From JAWXCM01 sp034408745 (lineage in GTDB: Bacteria; Acidobacteriota; Terriglobia; Bryobacterales; Bryobacteraceae), in NCBI GenBank assembly GCA_034408745.1, contig JAWXCM010000065.1, positions 1 through 33,218 of the forward strand: a stretch of 33,218 bases of DNA. The letters run 5' to 3'. The notes beneath the pieces are model-generated. The model was not told where the DNA came from and did not search any database. It was given only the letters and a program-made list of their open reading frames with translations. A program made the translations under genes and the position numbers. Positions 25,746 to 33,218 of the stretch are shown here, in pieces (position 1 is the stretch's first letter; each line of letters opens with the position of its first letter).

Positions 25746-25778
25746 GCGCGGTCGGCATTCCCAGGATGCCGACCGCGC
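25746..25778 (+). terminator. Terminator hairpin after the TonB receptor gene
   Basis: A perfect 13-bp stem (25746-25758 with 25766-25778) closes a 7-base loop, 30 bases after the stop codon. The following TGTTTGTG is T-rich but not a true T-run. Confidence 0.75.
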
Positions 25779-25940
25779 TGTTTGTGCGGGAAGAAGTCGC
25801 GCGGGCTTTCTGGCGTTGGCCGGTCCTGTGGTTTGCGCGGTCGAATGTCGCAACGTCGGACTCTGCAACGCTATTGAAGACCGAACTCCAGATCCAAAAG
25901 GCTTTGTAGCGCCTTCCTTCAGCAGGGGGATTATGTTTCT

Positions 25941-27668
25941 ATGAGCCGCATCGTTCTGCGCGCGCTGATCCTCGGCGCTGCGTGTTTCTTCGCCAGTGCC
26001 GAAACTTATTACGTCGATTGCCAGTCTGGCTCCGACGAGAGCCGCGGGACCAGCGCGGATGCCGCGTGGAAATCTACCGCCAAAGTATCAACTGTCACGC
26101 TCCGGGGCGGGGACGTCGTCTTGTTCAAACGAGGGACCCGCTGCTCCGGCGCCCTCGCTCCAAAAGGTTCGGGCACGGCAGCCCTTCCAATACAGATAGG
26201 CGCTTACGGGTTGGGGCCCCTTCCAGTCATCGAGGCGGACGCGAAGAGCGAAGCGGCTCTGCGTCTGGTCGATCAGCAGGGCTGGCACATTTCCAACATC
26301 GAAACCGTCGGCGGGAATCCGTACGGTATTCTGATCAGCGGCGCCAAAGGGACGCTGCGCCACTTCCGGCTGAAGGATCTCGTCGTCAGGGATGTAACCG
26401 GCACTCCGAAAACGAAGCGCACGGGCCTGGTCACGATCTGGGCTCCTGCCGGCCTCACGATTGAGGACATCGTCATTGACGGAGTAACGGCCTACAACAC
26501 TACGCAATGGGCTGGCATCGTGGTCAGCGGCGGTTCGCGCGACAACCGAATTCGCGATGTGACGATCCGAAACTCCGTCGTCCATCACGTGGACGGCGAT
26601 GGCATTGTGTTATTCAGCGTCGATGGTGGACTGATCGAACGTAGCGCCGCGTGGCTGACGGGACTTCAGTCGCGCCAGACTATAGGCACTCCGAATGGAA
26701 TCTGGACGTGGACTTGCAACAAGTGCGTCGTCCGGCACACCGAAGGCTTTTGGGTTGACTCGCCTGGAGTTGATGGAGGTGTGTACGACATCGACTGGGG
26801 CAATGACGACAACGTTGTCGAGAATAATTACGGACACGATGCAATGGGCTATTGCGCCGCGGTTTTTGCAGCAGGCAAGCAGATCACGACGAACAGCATC
26901 ATCCGTAACAACCTGTGTATTGACAATGGCCGAAGTCCGAGACTGGCACGCCGCCAGGGCGACTTGTACATCTCGACCTGGGATGGTGGAAAACTGGATG
27001 GCGTGGAGATTTACGGTAATACCTTCGTTTGGACCACTCCTGTCGATGCGCCGGTCCTTCAGATGGATAACGCCGATTTCACGGGCACACGCCCGAACAT
27101 ATTCAGAGATAACGCGATTGTCTCCACAACTCCCAGCATGGTTCACTCCAGCAGGGATCTGCATCTGGCCGGCAATACGTGGTGGCACACCGGTATGGGG
27201 AGGCCGACCTGGAACTATGGCGGCGAGGTTCTCGCCGTCCCGCCGGGGCGCGGACAAAAAGTCATTGACCCGCGAGTCGACCGATTGGTGGCCGCCTCCC
27301 CGCACCCCACCGAGACCGCGGCGCTGCCACCAGCGTTGCCGCATCGCGGTAATCACTGGCTTATCACCATGTTTGTGGAGCCCAACTCCCCGGAGGATCG
27401 AAGCAATGCGGTTTGGTTGCAGGCGGCATTGGCCCAGTACGGAGATCGGAATCTGGACGTCGCGATCCTTTGTGCGAAGCCTTGTGAGAACCTGCCTCAC
27501 GACTGGCATCTCCCAGGCGTAAGAGTGCTCGAAGGAAAGGGTAGCGGCACGAGGCTGATCTCACCTCGCGGCGAAGTTGTTGCGAGGTGGGCTGGTTTCG
27601 TACCTCCCGCCGACTTCGGCCTCGCCGTACGGTGGCATGTGGGCGGGTGGCGTCCGCCGAAGCGCTGA
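25941..27668 (+). CDS. Exported right-handed beta-helix protein with C-terminal thioredoxin-like domain
   Basis: The 575-residue product starts with a signal peptide (MSRIVLRALILGAACFFASA). It continues with the start typical of parallel beta-helix proteins (YYVDCQSGSDESRGTSADA, WKSTAKVSTVTLRGGDVVLF), then repeated helix coils (for example GLTIEDIVIDGVTAYNT, NRIRDVTIRNSVVHH, NVVENNYGHDAMGYC, NSIIRNNLCIDNG) to about residue 430. Such folds occur in pectate lyases, other polysaccharide lyases and hydrolases. From about 471 (NHWLITMFVEPNSPEDRSNA) to 565 a different domain follows that looks like a redoxin (DVAILCAKPCENLPHDW, GTRLISPRGEVVARWAGFVP), but the CxxC site is reduced to a KPC. Substrate unknown. 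Precedes the GH42 gene with a hairpin between. Confidence 0.8.
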   Translation: MSRIVLRALILGAACFFASAETYYVDCQSGSDESRGTSADAAWKSTAKVSTVTLRGGDVVLFKRGTRCSGALAPKGSGTAALPIQIGAYGLGPLPVIEADAKSEAALRLVDQQGWHISNIETVGGNPYGILISGAKGTLRHFRLKDLVVRDVTGTPKTKRTGLVTIWAPAGLTIEDIVIDGVTAYNTTQWAGIVVSGGSRDNRIRDVTIRNSVVHHVDGDGIVLFSVDGGLIERSAAWLTGLQSRQTIGTPNGIWTWTCNKCVVRHTEGFWVDSPGVDGGVYDIDWGNDDNVVENNYGHDAMGYCAAVFAAGKQITTNSIIRNNLCIDNGRSPRLARRQGDLYISTWDGGKLDGVEIYGNTFVWTTPVDAPVLQMDNADFTGTRPNIFRDNAIVSTTPSMVHSSRDLHLAGNTWWHTGMGRPTWNYGGEVLAVPPGRGQKVIDPRVDRLVAASPHPTETAALPPALPHRGNHWLITMFVEPNSPEDRSNAVWLQAALAQYGDRNLDVAILCAKPCENLPHDWHLPGVRVLEGKGSGTRLISPRGEVVARWAGFVPPADFGLAVRWHVGGWRPPKR

Positions 27669-27782
27669 CCTGGCCGGCATTGACCGCTGCCTCAAACAAC
27701 AGGGGAAGCGCTCCGCGTTCGACGACCAGCAGACGTCAGGAAGGTGTGTCTGACTGCCCGGGAACTGCGACAGGGTAAAGGA

Positions 27783-27814
27783 GCGGTGGCGCGAGCGCAA
27801 TGCCGCGCCACCGC
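27783..27814 (+). terminator. Hairpin between the beta-helix and GH42 genes
   Basis: An 11-bp perfect stem (27783-27793 with 27804-27814) with a 10-base loop lies 115 bases after the beta-helix gene. No T-run follows. It covers the upstream ATG at 27800 of the next open frame, which supports the GTG start of GH42 at 27857. Confidence 0.55.
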
Positions 27815-27856
27815 ATCGCGGATCACCTTCTTCGACGGACGCCAGGGAGTTCCCGA

Positions 27857-29992
27857 GTGATTCTCAAAAAAATCCTAACCACGTTGCTGATTGTCTCGAC
27901 GGTGAGCTCCGGCTTTTCGCAAACGCGGCCGGCATTCGCTCCGGACCGCATGGACACGATCTTATACGGAGTCGCGTATTACCCCGAGTACATGCCTTCC
28001 GACCGGCTCGAGAAAGATGTTGAATTGATGCAGAAGGCCGGCATCAACCTGGTGCGCGTGGGCGAGTCCACCTGGAGCAGTTGGGAGCCACGCCAAGGGC
28101 AATTCGAATTCGCCTGGATGAAGCGAGTTCTCGACCGGATGCACAAGGCAAATATCAGAGTGATCCTTGGCATGCCGACTTACTCTATCCCTACGTGGCT
28201 CTACAAGAAATATCCGGACATGGTGGTAACTCACAACGGAACTGCGCCACCACTTCAGTCTCCATATTCGCCCGCGTACCCGTCTTCCTCTCCGCCGGGG
28301 TATTACGGGCCACGTCAGAACTACGACTTCCTGCATCCGCAGTTCCGCCCGCACGCTGAGCGGGTGGTTCGCGAGATCCTCGGACAATTCAGGGACCATC
28401 CGGCTGTCATTGGATACCAGATCGACAATGAAACATTTCCGACCGGCGTGTCTACACCGTACACGGCTGCCGCATTCCTACAGCGCCTGAAACGGAAGTA
28501 TGAGACCACCACGATGCTGAACAACATTTGGGGGCTGGTCTATTGGGGGCAACTCGTCGACCGGTGGGAGGATCTACCACCGATGAACGGCATTCTAAAT
28601 CCAGGCTACAAGCTGGAATGGGAGAACTTCCAGCACGACATCGTCACCGACTACCTGGCGTGGCAGGCGAAGATCGTTGGGGAATACAGACGGCCCGGAC
28701 AGTTCATCACCCACGATTTCAGCGGCGGAGTGCATACCAACCTCGATCAATGGGCCATTGCGCGGCACCTGGACGTAGTTGCCACAAATCCTTACTTCGA
28801 GACACAGGATCGACTGAACGCAAGAAGTATCTGGCTGTCTGGCGATGTCGCCCGGTCTTTGAAGTACACGAACTACCTTGTTGCGGAAACAAATGCTCAG
28901 ACTATTGGCTGGGACTCGCGCACACAGTACCCGCCGTATCCGGGGCAGCTTCGGCAGGTGGTGTTCGCGCATCTTGCGGCTGGCGCGAACATGGTCGAGT
29001 ACTGGCACTGGGCGTCGCTTCACTACGGTCAGGAAACGTATTGGAAGGGCGTGCTGTCGCATGATTTAGAGCCCAATCGCACGTACGCCGAAGTTACACG
29101 CGTTGCGGGGGAGCTAAAGCGGATCGGATCCCAGGTCGTCAACTATCGCAAGGACAATCAAGTCGCGATTCTGGTAAGCACCGATTCCGCCAACGCCCTA
29201 AGCTACATGCCGTTCAGCGACCGCGTCAGCTACATGTCGCTGCTGAACCAGATATACGGCGCGCTGTACGACTTAAATATAGAGCCCGATTTTGTGCAGG
29301 CGGGCGATCCGAGGATCGGCCGATATAAAGTAGTGCTGGTTCCGCCTCTTTACAGCGCCTCAGACGCCGTGCTCCAGCAACTGTCCGACTACGTGAAAGG
29401 TGGTGGACACGTTGTGATGTCGTTCAAAAGCGGCTTCACCAACGAGCATTCCACGGTTCGTGCTGTCATGGCGCCGGGGCCCCTTCGGGCTGCTACTGGG
29501 ATTCATTACCAGGAGTTCACGAGCCTCGCTGAACCTGTACGGCTGACACCGGACCCGTTTCATCTGGGCAATGAGAACCGGGGTTCCGTTTGGCAGGAGT
29601 TTTTAATGGTGGATACGGCGGAGGTGCTTGCGAAGGTCGACTCGCAGTACTGGCCGTTCCCGGCTATCACCCGCAACAAATACGGCAGCGGCACTCTGAC
29701 TTACGAGGCAACGGTTCTTACCGACGTGCTTCAGCGGGAAGTTGTACGAGACGTCCTGAAGCGTGCTGGCCTGACCGGACCGGATCAGAGTCTGCCGACC
29801 GCGGTCAAGGTGCGGCACGGCCGAAACGGCTCAGGCAAATCCCTGCATTATTATTTCAACTTCTCGGGGCAAACCCAGAAGGCGGCCTACACCTACGGAA
29901 AAGGAGTAGATCTTCTCACAGATGCGCCTGTCGCAATTGAGAGTGCAATTTCGCTGGGCCCCTGGGATGTGCTCATCGTCCTCGAGCAGTGA
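27857..29992 (+). CDS. Exported GH42 family beta-galactosidase
   Basis: The 711-residue product starts at GTG 27857; GGGAG at 27845-27849 lies 7 bases upstream and a signal peptide begins there (ILKKILTTLLIVSTVSSGFS). The catalytic barrel covers about 25-400: LYGVAYYPEYMPSDRLEKDV, INLVRVGESTWSSWEPRQGQ, the acid/base E192 in QIDNE, and the nucleophile E344 in LVAETNAQ. A Rossmann-like trimerisation domain (about 425-620, NQVAILVSTDSANAL, GGGHVVMSFKSGF) and a small C-terminal beta domain follow. Family members release beta-galactosyl residues from oligosaccharides; most are cytoplasmic, so the signal peptide is notable. Context (TonB receptor, beta-helix protein) suggests breakdown of a galactose-containing plant or microbial polymer. 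Confidence 0.92.
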   Translation: MILKKILTTLLIVSTVSSGFSQTRPAFAPDRMDTILYGVAYYPEYMPSDRLEKDVELMQKAGINLVRVGESTWSSWEPRQGQFEFAWMKRVLDRMHKANIRVILGMPTYSIPTWLYKKYPDMVVTHNGTAPPLQSPYSPAYPSSSPPGYYGPRQNYDFLHPQFRPHAERVVREILGQFRDHPAVIGYQIDNETFPTGVSTPYTAAAFLQRLKRKYETTTMLNNIWGLVYWGQLVDRWEDLPPMNGILNPGYKLEWENFQHDIVTDYLAWQAKIVGEYRRPGQFITHDFSGGVHTNLDQWAIARHLDVVATNPYFETQDRLNARSIWLSGDVARSLKYTNYLVAETNAQTIGWDSRTQYPPYPGQLRQVVFAHLAAGANMVEYWHWASLHYGQETYWKGVLSHDLEPNRTYAEVTRVAGELKRIGSQVVNYRKDNQVAILVSTDSANALSYMPFSDRVSYMSLLNQIYGALYDLNIEPDFVQAGDPRIGRYKVVLVPPLYSASDAVLQQLSDYVKGGGHVVMSFKSGFTNEHSTVRAVMAPGPLRAATGIHYQEFTSLAEPVRLTPDPFHLGNENRGSVWQEFLMVDTAEVLAKVDSQYWPFPAITRNKYGSGTLTYEATVLTDVLQREVVRDVLKRAGLTGPDQSLPTAVKVRHGRNGSGKSLHYYFNFSGQTQKAAYTYGKGVDLLTDAPVAIESAISLGPWDVLIVLEQ

Positions 29993-30034
29993 GGTCCGTG
30001 TTCAATTCGTCTTCGGCGCTTCTCAATATACGGC

Positions 30035-30107
30035 TCCTTGTTACGGTGTCCTTGTTACGGTGTCAACGCCAAATAGAAATGTCCTGTCCTTGTTACGGTT
30101 GACACCG
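30035..30107. repeat. Short element with 10-bp inverted and 14-bp direct repeats
   Basis: TCCTTGTTACGGTG occurs twice in tandem (30035-30048, 30049-30062) and a third time with 13 of 14 bases at 30087-30099. CGGTGTCAAC (30058-30067) and its exact reverse complement GTTGACACCG (30098-30107) face each other across 30 bases. The inward sequence of the left end (TGTCAACGCCAAATAG) resembles the tips of some IS elements. No transposase is present; it may be a remnant of element ends. Confidence 0.6.
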
Positions 30108-30280
30108 CGATTGACCGAGGTATAGCATTTGGTCAGCCTTACGACGCTATCTTGTACGCGACGGTCACGCAAACAGGCGTGGGTAGATTTCCACGTCCTT
30201 CCATGCCACTCCGGTCACGCATTGATTTTTTCGACTTGTGAGTCGGGGAGTGTCCGAGGCGATGCTGGGACGGTGATGCG

Positions 30281-31210
30281 ATGAAAGTATTTCAGGCGAT
30301 CTTCCTTATCTGCGCTGCGCCGGCGGTGGCGCAGCTGCCGGCGATGTACGAGAATGTCGACCGGATGTTTTGGGTGGTTGACGAGCCTGCCGCAGCCATT
30401 GCGGGCTGGAGAACTGTTGGGGCGATCGATGGTCCAACTCTCAACGATGCGGACAGTCATTGGGTTACTGTGCCTTTCTCCGGGATCGTTATAGATTTCG
30501 TGAAGCCTGTCGCTAAAAATCCCAGGGTATTCTCGGACTTCCGCAAGCGCCATGGTCTGGGGATCATGGCGTTGCTGCATCATGCGCCTACCCTCGATGC
30601 AATTGACGCGCAAGTGACCCTCATGAAGTCTCGTGGTGTCTCTGTGCTGAACACCGGAGCTATCCCCAATCAAGCGGGCAGCAAGTATGTTCTTTTCGAC
30701 ACTGAGCCGCAAGGCAAGTACGTCCTCGGGATTGCGTACGTGCAGGCGAGTGCGGCCCGCAAAACCCCGGTGAGAAGGATCTCTCAATACGCGTTTGTCG
30801 CACGCGACCTAAGCTCGGTTTCCGACTACTGGGCGAAGCTCGGCTTTCCGAAGATGTCCTTCACCCATCCTCCGTTGTGGGATCTGAAGTATCACGACCA
30901 GCCGGGGCAGTTCGATGCGCTTCTCGGCTGGCAGAGGCACGGCAAGGTTGCTTACGAGTGGATACAACCTTTGACAGGCCCGACTACATACCTCGATCAC
31001 ATGCAGAAACATGGCGAGGGAGTACACCATATTGCGTTTCAGGTCGCGAATATTGAGGATGAATCCGCAGAGTGGACACGCAAAGGCTTTCCGTTTCAGC
31101 AAAGTGGCGCCTGGGGCGAACGCGATAAAAAGGGACATGGTCGTTTCACTTACCAGGACGCGCACAAGATAGGCGGTATCGATATCGAACTGCTTTGGAA
31201 TTACCGATAG
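30281..31210 (+). CDS. Exported two-domain VOC (glyoxalase/dioxygenase fold) protein
   Basis: The 309-residue product starts with a signal peptide (MKVFQAIFLICAAPAVAQ). Two vicinal-oxygen-chelate domains follow: a first, weaker one (about 24-155) and a second, clearer one (about 165-309) with RISQYAFVARDLSSVSDYWA, GEGVHHIAFQVANIEDESAE and a terminal GIDIELLWNY. Metal ligands typical of the fold can be placed in the second domain (H in GVHHIAF, E in IDIELLW). The arrangement recalls methylmalonyl-CoA epimerase-like and 4-HPPD-like members, yet those are cytoplasmic, while this one should be periplasmic. The reaction is unknown. It lies between the repeat element and an esterase gene reading the same way. 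Confidence 0.85.
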   Translation: MKVFQAIFLICAAPAVAQLPAMYENVDRMFWVVDEPAAAIAGWRTVGAIDGPTLNDADSHWVTVPFSGIVIDFVKPVAKNPRVFSDFRKRHGLGIMALLHHAPTLDAIDAQVTLMKSRGVSVLNTGAIPNQAGSKYVLFDTEPQGKYVLGIAYVQASAARKTPVRRISQYAFVARDLSSVSDYWAKLGFPKMSFTHPPLWDLKYHDQPGQFDALLGWQRHGKVAYEWIQPLTGPTTYLDHMQKHGEGVHHIAFQVANIEDESAEWTRKGFPFQQSGAWGERDKKGHGRFTYQDAHKIGGIDIELLWNYR

Positions 31211-31365
31211 CTGCGAGATATCCCGGTACCACGCTCAAAATAAGAAGACGCGAGGGTGCTATAGTGGGATTCGAACGTACTGTCACTTCTGTGTCGCACA
31301 CCCGTCGCGACCCAGCCAGCCGCTCTCTCCGTCGCGTTTCGAGTCATGGCACGTCTGAAACCACG

Positions 31366-32109
31366 ATGCCAACGCGACGAATTGTCATGTGCGCGCTCTT
31401 AGCCGGCTGGTGTAGCCGGGCGGAATCGAGTTCGCGGCTGCGGGCACGGCCGGGAAAGGCTGGGTCGGCCGAGGGCGGGTTCCCGTCAGGGGCTTCGCCG
31501 CTGGACCTTCGGGCGGAGCGGGATAGTCTGCTCTATGTGCCGGCGGCGGCAGGCGGATCGTCCAAGGCAGTTCCGCTGGTGGTTTATCTGCATGGGGCGA
31601 CTGGCAACGCACAGCAGGGAATCCGCCGCTTCAGCGCACTGGCAGATGAGTTTGGATTCCTTCTGCTCTCCCCTGCTTCCGAGGACGGTACCTGGGATGC
31701 GATCCGGTCCGGCTACGGGGGCGATGTGCGCTTTCTCGATCAGGCTCTGACGAAGGTGTTTGCACGGCACCGGGTGGACTCGAAGAGCATCGCGGTGTGT
31801 GGATTTTCCGATGGCGCTTCTTATGCGCTCGGGCTCGGGTTGTCCAATGGCGACCTGTTCCGGCATGTGATGGCGTTTTCACCAGGTTTCATTCCTGCCG
31901 GGGTCGAAAGAACCGGCATGCCCGGGATCTTCATCTCGCACGGCACGAAAGACCAGATCCTCGACATCGACCGGTGCAGCCGGCGGCTGGTTCCGCAACT
32001 CAAACGGGCCGGGTACCGGGTGCGTTTTGAGGAGTTCGACGGTCCGCACACGTTACCGCCCGACATCGCTCACGCGGGCATGGAGTGGGCGCTGTCGAAG
32101 TCAGGTTAG
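31366..32109 (+). CDS. Exported alpha/beta-hydrolase (phospholipase/carboxylesterase or PHB-depolymerase-like)
   Basis: From ATG 31366 the product is 247 residues (ATG 31387 is an alternative; the open frame extends back to 31195 without family-like sequence). It has a hydrophobic N-terminus that may be a lipoprotein or signal sequence (VMCALLAGWC), then VPLVVYLHGATGNAQQGIRR with the oxyanion-hole HG motif, the nucleophile elbow G146-F-S148-D-G150, D196 in GTKDQILD and H228 in DGPHTLP, a complete catalytic triad. Family members cleave ester bonds in lipids, polyesters or feruloylated or acetylated sugars. In this neighbourhood a carbohydrate ester is the more likely substrate, but that is inference. 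The bacilliredoxin gene follows after 8 bases. Confidence 0.85.
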   Translation: MPTRRIVMCALLAGWCSRAESSSRLRARPGKAGSAEGGFPSGASPLDLRAERDSLLYVPAAAGGSSKAVPLVVYLHGATGNAQQGIRRFSALADEFGFLLLSPASEDGTWDAIRSGYGGDVRFLDQALTKVFARHRVDSKSIAVCGFSDGASYALGLGLSNGDLFRHVMAFSPGFIPAGVERTGMPGIFISHGTKDQILDIDRCSRRLVPQLKRAGYRVRFEEFDGPHTLPPDIAHAGMEWALSKSG

Positions 32110-32117
32110 AATGTACT

Positions 32118-32555
32118 GTGCCTTACCCAGAACCTCTGATTGCCGCGATGCGCCAGGACCTCACCCAACATGGTGTCGAGGAGGCGCGAACCCCTGAAGA
32201 TGTCGACCGCCTGCTGGGACCGGACAGCGGCAGCGTGTTGATGGTGGTGAACTCCGTTTGTGGCTGTGCGGCTGGACGGGCCAGACCCGCAGTCGGGATG
32301 GCGTTGCAGCACTCGATTCGTCCCGCGAAAGTGGCAACGGTATTTGCGGGCGGCGACGAAGCCGCTGTCGCTCACCTGCGCTCCAACAAGCTGGCGGCGT
32401 TCCCGCCATCCTCACCTTCCATGGCGTTGTTTCAGGATGGCAAGCCCGTTTACATGCTGCACCGCAGCGACATCGAACGGCGCGAAGCACCCGAAATTGC
32501 CAGCATCCTGACCGGGGTATTCGAAGCGTTCTGCACCCCTGCCAAACAGGGCTGA
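32118..32555 (+). CDS. BrxA/BrxB family bacilliredoxin
   Basis: The 145-residue product from GTG 32118 (AGG at 32103-32105 upstream) shows the family pattern: PYPEPLIAAMRQDLTQHGVE, the active site NSVCGCAAGRARP with C48-G-C50, then PAKVATVFAGGDEAAVAHLR, PPSSPSMALFQDGKPVYMLH and a final ERREAPEIASILTGVFEAFC. Bacilliredoxins remove bacillithiol from mixed disulfides on proteins in the cytoplasm; related members in bacteria without confirmed bacillithiol are thought to do similar thiol chemistry. Length matches the family. It follows an exported esterase with a gap of 8 bases, so the two are probably co-transcribed although no functional link is evident. Confidence 0.93.
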   Translation: MPYPEPLIAAMRQDLTQHGVEEARTPEDVDRLLGPDSGSVLMVVNSVCGCAAGRARPAVGMALQHSIRPAKVATVFAGGDEAAVAHLRSNKLAAFPPSSPSMALFQDGKPVYMLHRSDIERREAPEIASILTGVFEAFCTPAKQG

Positions 32556-32558
32556 GAA

Positions 32559-33104
32559 TCAGACCGCCGCGACGCGCCGAGCCCGTGATTTGAGGAGCTG
32601 TGGACCCCGGCGGATTACCGGAACGTTGGTATCCATGGCCGCCTCACCCCGCGGCTGCGCCCCGGACGGATCGTTGTCGGGGAAGCCGGCGAACTCCATC
32701 AGGCGCCCGGGGTTATTGAAGACGGACGGGCTGTCGAGCGCGGCGTTGGCGCCGGTGGGAAGTTCGTGCTCGATCCAGTTGGACAGCGGCATGTTGCGGT
32801 AGTAGAGACGCTCCTGCAGAAGCATCGCGGGACCGTCTCCGGCGTCCCGGATGTAGCGGCGCTCCTCGACACGGAAGCCTTGCATGAGCTGATCGAAGGC
32901 TCGGCGCTGGGACGCTTCGGTGACTGCCTTCAGACGCTCCGGCATCATCTCTTCCACCATCTCCAGCCTTGCTTCGATGTGGGCGCGCTCGGTGCGTTCC
33001 TTTTCCACTGCGACGTCCATGCGAGCCTGCATCAGGACGTAGCAGATCATGGCTGAACCGGTGGCCACGGCGGCGGGAAGCACGAAGAAGAGGATCGGGT
33101 CCAT
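32559..33104 (-). CDS. Membrane-anchored coiled-coil protein, function unknown
   Basis: The 181-residue product begins with one membrane span (MDPILFFVLPAAVATGSAMICYVL, about 4-24 split across the bilayer), followed by a charged helical region (30-80, EKERTERAHIEARLEMVEEM, a likely coiled coil) and a segment with RDAGDGPAMLLQERLYYRNM and PLSNWIEHELPTGA. The end is basic and probably disordered (RRGPQLLKSRARRVAAV). Weak AAGG precedes the ATG. I recognise the general layout from acidobacterial genomes but no named family. It converges with the bacilliredoxin gene, with only three bases between the stops. Confidence 0.7.
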   Translation of the reverse strand: MDPILFFVLPAAVATGSAMICYVLMQARMDVAVEKERTERAHIEARLEMVEEMMPERLKAVTEASQRRAFDQLMQGFRVEERRYIRDAGDGPAMLLQERLYYRNMPLSNWIEHELPTGANAALDSPSVFNNPGRLMEFAGFPDNDPSGAQPRGEAAMDTNVPVIRRGPQLLKSRARRVAAV

Positions 33105-33170
33105 AGGCCTTGTCTGATTAGTACTATCGGCGGCTCGGGCCCAGAGCTTTACGGTGGCCGCGGGAGAGGC

Positions 33171-33218
33171 CTATTCCTGGTTGCCGTCGATTTTTGCGCC
33201 GGTCAGGATGCCCGTGAA
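33171..33218 (-). CDS. Possible C-terminal tail of a CDS entering from the right edge
   Basis: On the minus strand the frame is open from the window edge to a TAG at 33173-33171 and gives 15 residues ending in GAKIDGNQE. Together with the hypothetical gene downstream on the same strand it could be the end of an upstream operon member. Too short to assign. Confidence 0.3.
   Translation of the reverse strand, partial: FTGILTGAKIDGNQE

Overview
The window looks like chromosomal DNA from a member of the Acidobacteriota (Solibacteraceae/Bryobacterales type). This is inferred from the gene families present, not from a marker gene. They include a very large TonB-dependent receptor with an N-terminal carboxypeptidase-regulatory domain, a DUF1592-type cytochrome gene coupled to a Tat-exported DUF1552 gene, a TPR-FG-GAP-UnbV protein, an exported PQQ-type sugar dehydrogenase, and many secreted proteins of unknown role. 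No rRNA, tRNA, CRISPR array or intact insertion sequence was found.

Layout. 1-1444 is scrap: a possible CDS tail at the left edge, an N-terminal fragment of a DUF6361-like protein, and a SAM methyltransferase broken by one frameshift. 1445-3427 carries an exported sugar dehydrogenase, a hairpin and a polytopic membrane protein. 3461-6426 is a minus-strand cluster: Crp/Fnr regulator, RIC/YtfE-type di-iron repair protein, NapH/NosR-like polyferredoxin, and a truncated molybdate-type binding domain. A perfect GTGAC-N4-GTCAC palindrome lies in front of ric, where a Crp-type activator would sit. 6427-7900 is a gene-poor gap ending in a C-terminal fragment of a YfhO-like membrane protein.

8057-16791 holds exported and hypothetical proteins: an SH3-like protein, an enolase-superfamily enzyme with a Tat signal, a 42-residue charged microprotein, a TPR protein, the DUF1592/DUF1552 pair (stop and start overlap as GTGA), and a small conserved acidobacterial hypothetical protein. 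16792-19291 is a second decay zone: a DUF1778 antitoxin that is still intact, its GNAT toxin destroyed by a frameshift in the acetyl-CoA loop plus a nonsense codon, a PAS-domain fragment, and a frameshifted pRiA4b ORF-3-like fragment.

19292-32109 looks like a polysaccharide or glycoside scavenging region: TPR-FG-GAP-UnbV protein, TonB receptor with a near-consensus promoter and structured leader, exported beta-helix protein with a thioredoxin-like tail, exported GH42 beta-galactosidase, exported two-domain VOC protein and an exported esterase. A bacilliredoxin gene follows closely. The window ends with a membrane-anchored coiled-coil protein and a possible CDS tail on the minus strand.

The strongest candidates for follow-up are the Crp-RIC-polyferredoxin module with its predicted class II operator, the orphaned TacA-like antitoxin, the beta-helix/thioredoxin-like fusion, a short element with 10-bp inverted and 14-bp direct repeats at 30035-30107, and a set of long hairpins that lack T-tracts. 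Family assignments come from recognising motifs by eye; no database search was run.
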